Of a stretch of 64,000 nt of DNA, positions 1 to 13,500 are shown in pieces. Every line of letters starts with the position of its first letter. The stretch's first letter is position 1. Source of the DNA: Bugulina stolonifera. Taxonomy: Eukaryota > Bryozoa > Gymnolaemata > Cheilostomatida > Bugulidae. The stretch covers positions 6,023,504-6,087,503 of the forward strand of contig OW285191.1 in assembly GCA_935421135.1 (NCBI GenBank). The letters run 5' to 3'. The notes beneath the pieces were generated by a model. The model was not told the origin of the DNA and did not search any database. It worked only from the letters and a program-made list of their open reading frames with translations. A program made the position numbers and the translations under genes.

Positions 1-1376
1 ACTATTATAAGACAATGCTTTATGTATTATAACCATAGATGTAATACCATGCTAAATGTCTTATTGCGTTATTTCACTCAAATTGATTTAAACTTTAGTA
101 AATAGCAATGTTATATACGACGTATGTATTCATGTAGTACTTCAATATTATATCAACACAATTATACATGTATCCTACCCCATAAATTATTAACGAAAGC
201 CAAGTTCAAAATTTTTCTGCACAAACAATGCTAAGGCGGATTATATAATATAAATTTACTTTATACAACAGTAAGTCGACAATTTATTGTGTTCTATTCA
301 CAGTAATGTTCCTAAGATATTGATTAGTTTAATTGTCTTTTGCAATAAATTAATATTAAATTATTTGAAGTGTATCTTGTTATAGATTTATCAATAAATA
401 TTAAGTGACACATTGTAAGTGAGATGTAATCAATAGTATATGTTTACAAGAGATTATGTTCTATTATCCACACTTTTGTAATAATAGCAAGAAAACCAGT
501 AATTAGAACTAATATTTCCAGAGCAGTTGAAATACACAGAACCAAAATTGGAATAATTTTATTGTTGGCAATAATATTGTTAAGCATCCGTCGATTATAA
601 TAAATTCTGTAGCAGTTTCTCCATTGCACATCTACATTATGTACATGTATTTCTACAATATCTTTGTTTCATAAGGGAGCGTTTTGCCTTATTAATCCTG
701 TACAAATATAAGGATACATTAGGTCACCCAGCTAGTGTTGTAAATTCCTCTTTTGATTTGAAACAATTCTACTAGAATGGTTTAGACACCCTTACCTACA
801 TGTATATAAACACAAAATCAGGGAAGATGCTCTGACAAAAATCTAATGTAGCATCTCCATGTTTCGATAAATTTCCCACTGGAAAACCCGGCTTTTCGAA
901 TTATTGTGTTTTACGGAGTTGCCTCTTTCCAACTGTGTATGAGGAGACAACTCAAATGATATGTCATGTACAGCACTGAATATTATTAGCTATGTTTTGG
1001 CATTTGCTTTTCATGGAAACTCAACAACAACTAAAGCAAGTACATTATACATGTGCATGCAAATATAACTAGCAGCAACCTGCTGAGAAATGATAATATC
1101 ATTTCTCAGCAGGTTGAGAAACTAAATATTGTACATAGTTACTAATAATGCCTGGGAAAAAAATCGCAGTACCACATTAACCAATTTTGTAGCTTGTCCA
1201 AGCAGACAAAAAGGCAGATTTAATAGTCGCATGACATTACATGGACACATGAATGGCCACTTGAATCAATGTCTTTGATAAAGTGGAGGGGAATTCAGTT
1301 GAAGCTCGTCTAAGTCTTTGGTCACCATAATTCATGCCCGGTAAGCCTGCAAGCAATACCACTGGTACAACTTAAT
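1..1376. other. AT-rich stretch without a recognisable gene
   Basis: I see no coding exon here: open frames are short, lack family motifs and have no consistent splice sites. The one structured element is a near-perfect inverted repeat at 1077-1115 (18-bp arms, 3-base loop, arm beginning AACCTGCTGAGAAATGAT). The rest is AT-rich unique-looking sequence. Confidence 0.6.
1077..1115. repeat. Short perfect inverted repeat (hairpin)
   Basis: Two 18-bp arms that are exact reverse complements are separated by three bases. The AACCTGCTGAG arm is not part of any gene or of the neighbouring MITE. It could be a small fold-back remnant; function unknown. Confidence 0.8.
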
Positions 1377-1736
1377 AGTATGCTCAGTGGTCAAAGTCTA
1401 AGGAAAGAGGTGGGGCTCTCTAGGGTAGCAGACATAATTACCTGAGGGAGCAAAATGCCCAAACAGCGCGCTGGTGGGGAGGGTCCGGGAGGGGCGCTTG
1501 AGCGCCCTCCCGGAAATTCGAAACTTTATCAAAATTAGACACCGAAATGGTGCAAAATCCAAGAACTACAGGTTAAATATGGTCCAAGATCTTAAAGTAA
1601 ATATGATCCAATTAGTATTATCATTATTATAATAGTAATCTGCAGGGGGTCTATCAGTCTGGGAGACCCCCTGAAATTTATGGTGGGGGGACTGCGTCCC
1701 CCCATGACCCCCCCAACTTTGACCACTGAGTATGCT
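1377..1736. mobile_element. hAT-like MITE with 8-bp target site duplication
   Basis: The element itself is 1385-1728 (344 bp). It starts CAGTGGTCAAAGT and ends ACTTTGACCACTG, so the termini are exact inverted repeats. It is flanked on both sides by the same octamer AGTATGCT (1377-1384 and 1729-1736). An 8-bp duplication and CA..TG ends are hallmarks of the hAT superfamily. There is no transposase reading frame, so it is a non-autonomous MITE. The interior is unusually GC-rich for this region (runs of G and C around 1470-1510 and 1645-1715). Confidence 0.85.
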
Positions 1737-2286
1737 GAGTGTAATAATACAGTTTAGATTATATCAGTGCAGTGTTCAGTGAATTAATACAGAGCAGAGT
1801 GTATTAATACAGAGCAGAGTGTATTCATACAGAGCAGAGTGTATTATTACAGTGTGTTGAGTATACTTTTATTCAGTGCCTGCTTTGGTATTGAATTACA
1901 CATGGATAAACACAATACACACTATTGTGAAATGCTTTCTCATTGTAATAATAAGTGTATTGAATAAAGTAGACCAGTTTAGTTCAGCTTTGCTGTGTAG
2001 TCGTCTAGGAGGATGATGAAAGTAGTAGAAGTATAGTCAGCAGCAGAGTCAGCAGCAGAGTCAGCAGCAGAGTCAGCAGAGTAGCCCACGGGATGGTGCT
2101 GTAAAGGCAGCTATGGGGCAGGTTTATATGGCAGCAAACGATACGCAGCACATACAGCTGAGCTAGGCCAACATGATTGTGGTTGGTAGTAGAAAGGTAA
2201 GTACATGTAAATGGCCAACCATCTCACTTGAATAATTGGATATAGAATAGGTATATGCTACATACATTATGCATAATGTATAATAT
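1737..2286. repeat. Minisatellite-like tracts, no gene
   Basis: At about 1775-1860 a unit of about 21 bp built from GAGCAGAGTGTATTAATACAG is repeated three to four times with small changes. At about 2037-2083 a 12-bp AGCAGCAGAGTC unit repeats about four times. No coding exon was recognised in the rest. Confidence 0.65.
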
Positions 2287-3540
2287 TGTGGTGGAAAAGC
2301 CGACCTACCTGGCATCAAGGCCGACCTATGCGGAGGTCGTCAAGAGGATAACCCCACCCGGACGTTCCCCTTCAACTCTAAATGACTCTAGATATTCATC
2401 TAATCGTGTCTATTAGTGATTATACCATGAATCATGTAAGACTATACTGTACTAGCATTTTCTATGTCTTTTAGCCCATTGTAGTGTAAATATTATGGTG
2501 TTCCAGCATACCTGTCAAGTCTCTCATGGACAGCCACACAACTAACTTTACATGCCCCAGTTATTATGCATGACTCTCATTACATGCTTATTATAATACT
2601 TATTACATGCTTATTACATACTTATCCTTGTCAATAACTGCCTGACTAATGTGCATTATTGTTCTTATTCAACCAATCAGGTCTCTGTACTTGTCTGTAT
2701 CTACATGTAATTGCACTATTATTTGCAAGCTACACTTATCTGATTACTTTCTACATGTGTGTCTTTTTGCCTATTGTAATTGATGGTTGATGTCATGGAT
2801 ATTTCTCATATTAATATATAATCTATTTATCATCATTGTAAGCACTTTTTCTGCATGGCCGACCCTTTTTTGGTCGGACTTCAGGCATTTTTCAGCCATC
2901 TTGTTATGCAATTTACCGGAGACGATACCTTATCGTGCCGCCCGACTCCCTGTCAGCCCTTTTAGCCAGAAGTTTGAATCATATAAAAGCCAGCACATTT
3001 TCTATGCTAAATCAGTTGTTGATTGTGCTTCAATAAAGCAACATCTCCTAACTCAACCAACAGAGTCTTGCTCTTGCAGGCAGGCAACTCCAGCCTCGGT
3101 CCTTGGACCTTTAGCACCCGAGCTCGTCCTCATACTCGTATAAGTCTCTTACTACACTCCTTGATAAGTATAAATCTTGGACCTTATTCGATCCTTGATT
3201 CTTAAATAAATCTAGCATCGGGCCTACGTCCCCTCTTCAACGCATATACTTTCTACACTCCTACGGAGTCTAAACCATCGGACCTACGTCGACCCTTGGC
3301 TCTTTAATGAGTCCAAGCATCGGCCTACGTCTTCTACAATAACTACAAGAGCTTACTTAACTGTTCACTCTTTATGTAATGTGTTGAAGTTTACCTTGGC
3401 AGCCCACTACCACTACTAAGCGCTTCCCACACTCGTGCCATCATCGGCACCCGTGTGATCTTAGTATAAAACATTCTAATGTTTAACACTCCATGCCCAT
3501 CCATGGAAGTTACGCTCTGTGCATCTCCATGTACCTCACC
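2287..3540 (+). mobile_element. Degenerate LTR-like block, distant relative of the LTR at 20156
   Basis: The block has the same order of parts as the LTR at 20156-20818: CCGACC-rich U3, a 'GCCATCTTGTT-TGCAA' segment (about 2896-2912), a TATA-like ATATAAAAG (about 2980) and a CAATAAAG poly(A) signal (about 3031). The tail carries three copies of CATCGG-CCTACGTC at about 3212, 3279 and 3319. It begins near TGTGGTGG at 2287. I could not place the 3' end or a target duplication with confidence, and the identity to the intact LTR is patchy. It is best read as a solo or broken LTR of a related subfamily. The open frame at 2787-3143 lies inside it and is not a host gene. Confidence 0.5.
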
Positions 3541-3988
3541 AGCACTCTTGCTAAGTGCACCAGTGAAGCAATTAGGATAGCCTTAATTTCTTATGTGGTT
3601 GAGGTGTGGTGCAACATATAGATAGGACAACTTCTCCTGTTTCAGTTTTGGTGACAAACAAATTAAAGTTATCTCAAATTTCTGCACTTCTGTGCTTTAC
3701 TCCAACAATAGCTTCGTCAGTGCACTATACAGAAGTACCAAGTTTCAGTAATGACAATTTTAACCACTTTAACCGTGTAGGCAAACTTTGATCACCTTCA
3801 TAGATGTGATATCTGATTGCTTTAGTACGTTCTTAGTTGGAGAAAAAATATCATAGGATCATGTTCTACGCTGTGTTTAATATAGCTTGTATATGCTTGT
3901 AATGTAAATACTTATATTACAGGGTTATTGACCACGCAAGCTAGATGGCATCTACATGTACATGAAATAATGGTTACCATGGTGACTA
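3541..3988. other. Upstream region of the Roco-caspase gene
   Basis: No exon with splice support was found. The 61-codon open frame at 3606-3791 has no recognisable motif. The interval includes one copy (about 3624-3638, minus orientation) of the AGTTGTC motif that recurs through the window. The promoter and 5' UTR of the gene starting at 3989 presumably lie here, but no TATA box or initiator can be assigned. Confidence 0.4.
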
Positions 3989-4568
3989 ATGATGGATAGC
4001 AAGCCTAAACCACTAGATGAAGCAACTAAATCCACAGCTGACGATGAAGCTGGCAGCCTACCTACATTTACACCGACTCTTAATGAATCTAGACTTTCTG
4101 TGCTCCCTATAGCTGCATCTACCCCACCAATTCTGCCTATTAAAGCAGCATCTACCCCACCAACTCTCCCTCAGAAAGCAGCATCTACCCCACCAATTCC
4201 CCCTCAGAAAGCAGCATCTACCCCACCAATTCCCCCTCGGAAAGCAGCATGTACTCCACCAATTCTCCCTCGTAAAGCAGCATCTACCCCACCAATTCCC
4301 CCTCGCAAAGCGGTATCTACCCCACCAGTTCCACCGCGTAAAGCTGCATCTCCACCACCACTGCCACCCCGTCAGATTAGGCCTGCTCTATCAATACCTC
4401 CTCGTCAGACAATTTTCATACCACTGCCATCTCTTGAAACTGCATCCAGCTCACCAACTTCTCCCAGAGTCGAGTTTTGTCCGCCACTCCCACCTCCTAG
4501 ACCTGAGCCCAGAAAAGCAAATGATGTAGGCCTAACCAGCTCTCACAAATCAAACTGCTCTAAGAGAG
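3989..4568 (+). CDS. Exon 1: proline-rich N-terminus with PPxPPRK repeats
   Basis: This first exon of the Roco-caspase gene starts at ATG 3989 (followed at once by a second ATG). It encodes a low-complexity tail in which an 11-residue unit, ending in PPIPPRKAAST or close variants, repeats about eight times between residues 45 and 125. Such PPxPPR strings are typical SH3-domain ligands. The donor is GAGAG|GTAGGT at 4569, phase 1, joining to 5146. The open frame runs on into the intron to 4648, but that tail is not needed. No family homology was recognised outside the repeats. Confidence 0.75.
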
Positions 4569-7500
4569 GTAGGTGTAAGCATTACCGCCGTTTATCATTC
4601 GTACATGTTTCATTTGCAATAGCATCATCTTTATCTTGTCATTCCTAAGCAACTGTGTTAGTGGATGGTGTACTTACAATATCCTGTACGTTTATTGAGA
4701 GGCTATAGATTACCACTAGTCTTTCTTTATGTAAAATGGAAGAGAGAGTACATAATATATCAGGTCCACTTTGCTCATCTATTCCTTAAAATTACCTATG
4801 GGCTAGCTTTTTAATTCATCTCTATGACTATTTAAACTTAATTATTTTAATTACCAATAAGAATTTGCAGATTTTTCTCTTTTAATAGAATAAGATCTAT
4901 CTTATTCCACCCTAGATCATCAAATTTACCTAATTGAGAGAAAATATCCGTCATCCTGTCAACTACAAAATGTATTTGTTTACAGAATAAAACAACACAT
5001 GGTATTTTATTATAATTACTGTACAATGTAATAGACCTAGTAGTTGGTAGCCTACATGTATGTGTATATAAACAAAAAATAATATGCATGTACATGAATA
5101 TTGTATTGCTACAATATTTTTAAATATTCGAATTGTCTACTTTAGAATGTAAAGTCTGGTACAGACACTCTGGTCAGACCGAAGCAGTTGATGACTATGA
5201 TTACATATCAGACAATGAACTGAAGGCAGTCGGCAGTTTTGACGATATAGCGAAAGATATCGGCTCCAATCATATCACACATTTCTACATACAGTTAGGT
5301 GATGAAATGCCTCCACTAGATGATATCTCACCTCATATCACACATCTAAGGTTGAAAAATTTTAAAAGAAGTCATTCATTGGGCTGGTACGTATAGCCTA
5401 CTAATTGTGTGTCACCGGCCTTTTGCAGTTTGGAATAATATCTTCCTTTTGATTTGGACCAAACGATTGCAAATACCATCAAAAAGTTGCTAGATTTTCC
5501 TATGGTAACTCGTAATTTAGCAATCTGCTTTTAAAAACCAGGAGTTGTCCCACCTATGATTGAGAGTAAGCTGGGAATCTGTGAATGACTACATGAAAAC
5601 TCCAGCAATTTTTTTGTGGCCTTCAATAACTTTCATTCTAATTTGAAAAAAATAAATTCCAATAAAAAAACGTCATGTAATGTTGATGCGTTCCTGTAAA
5701 AAAAATTTTACACTTTAAGCCCTGGGAATGATTATTAACTTTTTGAGTTAGCATGAGAACCAAAAACTCAATTTTTGACTGTATCTTTGTGGGACTAAGG
5801 CTAAAATCTACCAGTTATTCAGTATATGCATGTGATTATAATGATCCATGTTAAACAAGAATCCTATTGTATTATAGTATGAAATCTCTCCGTCAACTTC
5901 AAGTATTAAGATTGAAGTACAATGACTTCTCATGGGGACTACCAGATGTATTTAGTAACCTTACCTCATTAACTGAGTTAGATCTGATGGAGTGCCAGCT
6001 GACACACCTTTCACAGAGGTAGATAAGACAATGTTTATGTACATGTTATGTTATACCTACGTGTATGTGTACATGTAATGCATAGCTGAGATTCTACTAA
6101 ACATATAAAATCTTAGTAAAAATATTGCTTGAAGACACGCTGGGTAAATATAATATTCAATTAATTTTATGGATTGACACACAGCATAGGTATGATATCG
6201 ATACAGGTTTGAGTATGCAGAGTGTCATGTGATAATATATTAATATTAGAGATGCTCTAAGAGTAGAATTGAGATAATGCGGAGTATGATATTGAACACA
6301 AATATTTCGAGCAACACATGGAGCCATTTAATATAATTCTACAAAACTTCAGCTCAATAATTTACCCGTATTATTTAAAACTTATCTGATACAGCTACAC
6401 ATAACTACTGCCCATGCTGTATGTTGCAGATACATTCAAACATCGCATTTGAGAATATTAGTTTAATAAGTCATAGATCGGTAGTGAACTGTGCCAGATC
6501 GAGGTAAAAAAGAAAATTACGACACAAAGTCAATCTTGCATGTGTATGTAATTATTATTATCACACATGCTAATACATTTGCATGCATGCATGTTATAGC
6601 ATGGAGTCTCTTCAACAGCTAAAGATACTGGATCTCAGAAAGAACAAATTTGCTAAAGGATTGCCCACTGTAGTGAGCAAATTGCAGTCTCTAACTCAGC
6701 TATATCTATCAGAATGCCAATTGAATGACTTCCCACAGGGGTGAGTCTTACGAACATAAAATATTTGTAGGTTATATACAATGTTCTAGAAGTACTGTAC
6801 AATGGCTTATAATAGCGTTAGCTTATTTTAACGAGTGGATCGAACTAAATAGTATTACTAAACTAAATAGTTAACTATATTCACGTGTTTTTATTAGCTG
6901 AAGCAACACTACTATACTACATGTAGTAAAGTATTACTGCGGTTGATTACAAGTATGATGGTTAGTTTTCAGCGTGAAACCGTTCTGATCTAATAGCACA
7001 ATAGGTAGAGTGCCTGACTGTCAATCCCATGCCCGTGGGTTCGAATCCCGCTTCAGGACTGATTTTTTTCATCTGTTGTATACGATAAGATTAGCTAGGT
7101 ATACAATACTAATCTCATCTGTAACTGTACCATAGGATTACTGCAGGTGCAATTCTATATTCAACTATTAAGACAATAAAAAGGGCTTAATATACTACTT
7201 ATGAGCCAGAAGAACGGTTTCAAATTGTAATTTTTTACCTTATCTGCACCTTACCACATTTTACCACAACCCTGTACCTTTGTGGTCGTTAAATTAAAAT
7301 CTATTTTTGGTGGGGTTCGCTAAATACACGTTAAATAAAACTTCCAACAAAATTCTCAAAATCGTTAATTTTTTCCTCGTTAAATTAAGCCATTGTACAG
7401 TACATTGTACATATAGATAAAAAAGCAAATAATGTTAGAATAGTGCAAACCAACACATTTGTTGATTTACTCATCTAAATTGGATTGTTCCGCAACTTTT

Positions 7501-10500
7501 GCTCAAAATTTCAAAATTTACTGCCCATAACCTTGATGCTGGTAATGGATTAAGAATTGGGATTCCTTTGCTCTTTACTCAAATTTTCCAGTCCCTCAAG
7601 ATGGTCCCAAATATTTTAGAAAGCATCGCCTCAAACTTTGTCTTAAAAATGCTGCCTAGCTCCATCTGTACTTGATATGCACTGAAGAGTGGCATCCTGA
7701 AAGCTCCATACATGTCATCCTACTGATAATGTTGGACTACTGCCATGTTAAGCCGATACTACTTTGATGCCTAGTCTAGTGCTACATGGTTGACAAATAA
7801 TATCCGCTATCTGCATGATTGTGTACTCTCTTACTAATCATTCAAAATAAATATAGCAAGTTCTATGTTCATTATTTTATATTCATTAGTATGGAGTCGC
7901 TAGTAAGGCTGCAAGTCTTGAATGTGAGTGAAAACAAGTTCTTCAGGGGAGTTCCTGATGTTGTGGGCCAATTGGCATCTCTAACTAAGCTAGATTTATC
8001 ATACTGCCAATTGGTAGATCTCCCGCAGAGGTAAGTCTGGCCAATTACACATAGAGTGTTATGAACTTTATCGTAAAAAGAACTTTTTAATTGGCTTTCT
8101 ATTTCACCAACTCAGAATCCTAACAATTAAATTTTCAACCTACATGTACATGCAAGAGTCTTTCCAAACGAAGACACGCTATTAGAAATAACAAAGTATT
8201 TTCACTAGTTTACAAAGAACAAGTTTGAGCTGCTGGGAAAAGTTCTTCTGTCTACATCATTTACTCATGGGCTTTGTCAAATAATATTGTATTGTGTTGT
8301 GAACACATTGCACTGTATTATTTAGTATGGAGTGTCTTCAACGACTTAAAGATTTGGACATGACAGGCAATAATTTCTCCAAGGGATTACCTGAAGTAGT
8401 TGGTAGACTAACCTCACTAACCAAGTTAATTCTGTCAAATTGCCAACTTTCAGACCTTCCACAAAGGTAAGTCTATCAAATTTTTACAAAATATCTAGCT
8501 CATACCCAAGTTACTGGAGTCTTTCATAAGACTTTTATTGCATGCCCTAAAGCTCTCTTCTGTATATGAACTTTACTGATTTCGCATGCTGGCGGTGATT
8601 TGTGGGCTTTAATATTAGCATCATTAACAGTATTATGCACTCATGTTGGCAATTAGCCATTTTACTTTGTCTAAATACTTTTGGTTATTATCAAGTGTTT
8701 GGATTCAGAGATATGCCTGCAATTACATGACTATCTTGCCCATCATGAATGGTATATTGTTTATACTTGGGTAACAAAATGAAATTGCTCGAGAGAGCTA
8801 CATTTAGGTGGGTTTCCGTGTATGTTAGGGAAGATACAGCAGGAAAGAATGCATTAGCAATCTTCCTTTTCAGTTTTAATAACTAGCATAAAACTATTGT
8901 TACTGCTATTCATAATATTACTGACTAGCACAGCATGCCATAAAAGGTAAACATGATTTTGTAAAGTTATTCACAAATGTGAAAATGACGAATTAGCATG
9001 AAAATATGAGCAAAAGTGTTGTTGTAGTTTGTGTCAGCTGACCAACCTTCAGGTCCTCTCTATCGGTAATCCTTCCTACACTCGACTGACCTATGATGAC
9101 TACCCAAACACCAACCTACACTCTCAAAATGTGTTTACAGAGCTTCCTTCAGTGATCTACCAGCTGTCTAACATTCAGGTACTCAGTTTTCATGACAACA
9201 ACTCCCTAAAATCAATACACAGCGACATCCTAGAGTTAACCAAGCTAAAGATGATCGCATGTGATCAATGCAAAAATTTAGTGTCCCCTCCCTACAGAGT
9301 ATGTATGCAAGGTATATCTGCCATAAAAACGTATTTCAAAGATCTCCTCTCTCAAGCTGGCACCCAAGTGACTGCAGCCACAGTAGCTGTCGTGGGCAGA
9401 CTAAACGCTGGAAAGACTAGCCTCATACAGAGTCTCAAATATGGAAAGCGTCATTTGACATTTAGAGAAAACCATTCCCCCAAAGATGAAGCTACTCAGG
9501 TTTTCAAAACAGAGAGACTGGAACTATCAAACTCAGTTGCAAACCTAGTAGACTTTGGAGGCCATGAGGTATATCACATTACCTATCAGTTGGCCACGAA
9601 GGATCATTGTATTCCTGTCATCGTAGTCAACTTTGCAGAGTATGCAGACTTGTCGGATAGCAGGGGATCCAAAGAGGCGACTAGATATCTCTGCTTTAAT
9701 TGGATGTCTCATTTTTATTTGGCATTTCCACATTTAGGTGCCCCGATTCTAATTCTTACGCATCGAGACATGCTTGGAGATGAAAAGTTTGAAGAGTGTC
9801 TTGAGAATATCCTCAAATTCTGTGAGCTTATTAGAACAGAATTGCTAGAGGAAGAGAAAATGTTACCGGAAAGATATGGTAGATTATCTTGCGTGCAGCA
9901 TCTCTCAGACATCCGCACACCTGTGATACACCGAGAAGACATATTTGTGTTTGATGACAAAGATAACAATGTTAGTATAGGACGTCTAAAGAGATGCTTG
10001 GAGTCGCGAAGCATTGCCTTTACAATAACCCTACCAAGAAACTGGCAGCAGATAAGTACATACATAGAAGAGCAGAGAAGCAAGCCCTATTTGCTTGTAT
10101 CAGATGTGAAGAAAATCTTTCCTAGTGATGACTGTGAGGTGATCCTAAAGTATCTGCATAACTCGGGCATCGTTCTATGGTTTACAAATAAACCTGCTCT
10201 CAAAAATTATATCTTCCATCAAATTCCAAAGATCACCGATATGATAGCCATCTTATTTCATCACAGTGCAGACATCAAATGGAAGGAAAGAATTAAGAGT
10301 GTCACAGCATTCACACACAAAGACAAGGTCATTGAGAAGCAGCTGTTTGTGAAGTTGGTGCAGGACTTCAACTTAAATGGTATTCTGGATGAGGCTGTTC
10401 TGTTCCACCTCTTGGAAACAGAGTCTGAATTCTCAGTTGATGTTGCAATAGAACTTTTACTATCATTTCACATCATTCATGGCCCACTGAAACAACATGG

Positions 10501-13500
10501 AGTCGGCTACATTATTCCCTACTTTTGTACTAAGTACATAGAGAGAGCATGGCTTTCTGATGGTTATCTAAAGTTAAGACTCGACATAGTGTTTAATGGG
10601 CTCGCTATCCCGCAATATGTCTATCAACTAATGACTGTCGTAGCTCTAAACTTCCTGTCTGATGAAACTAACACTCTAAAAGTGGCTTCAAACGGAGCTA
10701 CTATACTGCATGGTTCCACTTCCACTTACCTGGTGCATGATTACAATAACCGCAAAGTCACTCTGCAGGTATCAACTGATGTAGAACTTTTAGACGAATC
10801 TTGGAAACGTCTGTTAGAGTTAGCGCAGCGCATTGAGACCAGTACAACCAGCGTATGGAAGGCAGCTCGTCCTGTATTTTCCTTCTACTGCTCTCATTGT
10901 CTCTTTCTAAACCTGGACAACCCAGATACAATCATCAATCCGAGTTGGTTCAATTGTTTGAATAAACACCTGTTTAACGATGCTCTTCCTTCTGTCACCA
11001 CGTTCACTGGAGTGGAGCCAGTACTTTGTGACAATGATGAATCAGAGGAGAAAAGAAAACTTAGTGTGCTGAAGCCACTACGGTATCCATGTAAGTTAAG
11101 TATAACTGCAAATGTGTTAGTAGATGGCCTTAAAAATATAAATTTCTGCCAGTTTAGTTGAGCTGCTAGAGCAGTTGAGATGACTTGATGACCGTGTCTC
11201 TTTTTACTCAACATTTAGCTTCAGTTCTTTATTGCAGGTACATGTAATATATTGTCAATAGTGGGAGATGGCCTTTACATTCATAGTACCCATTATCACT
11301 TAGAAACTTAGTAACCGAAACTTAGTAACCGAAACTTAGTAACCGAAACTTAGTAACCGAAACTTAGTAACCGAAACTTAGTAACCGAAACTTAGTAAAC
11401 AAAACTTAGTAAACGAAACTTAATCGTAGTACCAAAATTGATGAAAGCTATTAGTTAAGAAGTGGTATAGCAACATCTTAGTCCATAACCAAACGGGAAG
11501 TGGCCTGAAGCTAAATTTATAAAGGTATAAAAACTAATGCCAACCACCTTCTGTTCCATCATTCTGATTAGTATTCAGGTGTAGCCACATCCATACACAG
11601 TGTCATACTATTTGTTATTCAGGTTATAAGTTGACTAAGCGAGAAAAAGCAAAACTGAAAAAGTATCTAAAGAACCTGGAACAAGAGCGTCAGCCACCCT
11701 CAGCAGCTGAAGGTAGTCAGTCCCATCTTGCCCTTTTACTTCTTCATGTATATCTAAATTAGTTTTATCCTACATGTACATTCTGTAATGTTCCCTGCAT
11801 TTTATTGATAGAAATGGGGTTTAGTTTTATTCGTTGTTTGTAGAAATCAATGCTACATTGGGAGAGGCATCTACGGCACCAGTTGACCCTCGTCTCATAC
11901 AGACTGAGGTGGAGAGTGACCTATCTGATGTAGAAGAGGAAGGATATGCGAATCTAGAGAGAAAAGACAATGTCTACATAACTCTAGACCTGAAGCCTTG
12001 CACTAAGCAGTCTATTAGAAACCTCTATCTAAACACCACCAAGGTAGGACAGCAAGTCCAGATAGTTCTAACTATTGAATACATGTAGGTGTACACATGT
12101 GGAAGGAATGTCGATGCCTGTTTTATATTCATATTCACCCTATAAAATCTGTGTAGGTATATCCAATGAGGGATGGTGTCCGAGGTCGGTTTCTCATGAT
12201 AAACAACCAGTTGTTTGCTAACAAGCCTCAACATAGAAGACCGGGTGCTAGCGTAGACTTTGCCAATCTAAAGGGATTGTTTGAGAAAATGAACTTTGTC
12301 ATGGTGGGAGAAGAAGTTGATGTAACAGATCTAACATCACAGGTGAGGAATTTGTTTATAAAAGCTTTAAAATTTTCTTTTAAATGAGACATGCAATTCT
12401 GAGCAATAATCCTAGAATTTTAGCCCGACCTTTCAAGTAATAGTTTGCTTAATTTGTTTATAATACATGTATGTTCCAGGAAATGTTAGATCTAATCAAG
12501 GAGGAGACAACTCTCCCAGCACACCACCAATACTCGATGTTTCTACTAGTTTTGATGAGTCATGGTGCTTCAAATGACCAAATCCTCTGCTCCGATAATG
12601 TCTACCTACCACTCTCTACTATTCAAGACCTTCTTACGGCCTCCAAATTCCCCGCAATGAAAGGAAAACCTAAGCTGATAATAGTTCAAGCTTGTGCCGG
12701 AAGTAAGTACACCTATATACATATAATACAAGATTCTACCAGAAAGCTGTGGCACTAAGGACATAATACCAATGACGCGACTCCTACTTATTAGTGTAAG
12801 CTACAGTAACAAATTATTATCCTTTGGTTTGCTACGTTTAAACATAATGTTAAAACTCTATTGGTCAACAACAGAAACGGTGGACAAAGTGATTCCTGTG
12901 TTGTTTTAGCTTGCATGTTTTTATGATATCATTTAGGTCCCGGAATGGTAACAACTTTTGAACTTTGCATGTATGCTGTTGATGAATAGTATTAATATAT
13001 TGTTATTCAGATCAACCAGACCGTGGGGTAGCATGCGGAGAAAGAAATAGCCCAAGCCAACCAACACCTTCCACACAGACAGATGATGTCACATCACCTT
13101 CCACACAGACAGATGATGCCACATCACCTTCCGCACAAACTGATGATGTCACATCACCATCTGTACAGACAGATGATGTCACACCTCCATCTTCCCCAAC
13201 TAATAATGGCACACAATCAACTCTATTAGCTGGTAATTTCACCGCAGAAGAAGAGATTATATTCAATGCAGATGACTTCATTATAATAAAGTCCAGTAGT
13301 GAATGTAAGTTATCTATTTTCTCTATTTTATGTTATTTTCAATTCTTTTATCTTGTTCTACCAAAGTTTCTACATAAATTCTGACTTGGTTTTGTCATTC
13401 AAAGCAGTCCATGTCATGATTTGTCAACATGACAACGTGGAGTGTAGTTGAAGTGGGATCATCTCATTCAATGTAATATTGGCACCAAGAAAAGAGTCAA

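Noticed and set aside
6975..7070. Functional tRNA-Asp gene
   Set aside because: The B box is perfect, but the 5' half does not form an acceptor stem positioned correctly next to the A box, and the element sits in an intron like a SINE.
9545..11214. Minus-strand frames opposite the Roc-COR exon
   Set aside because: They are antisense shadows of a long conserved coding exon.
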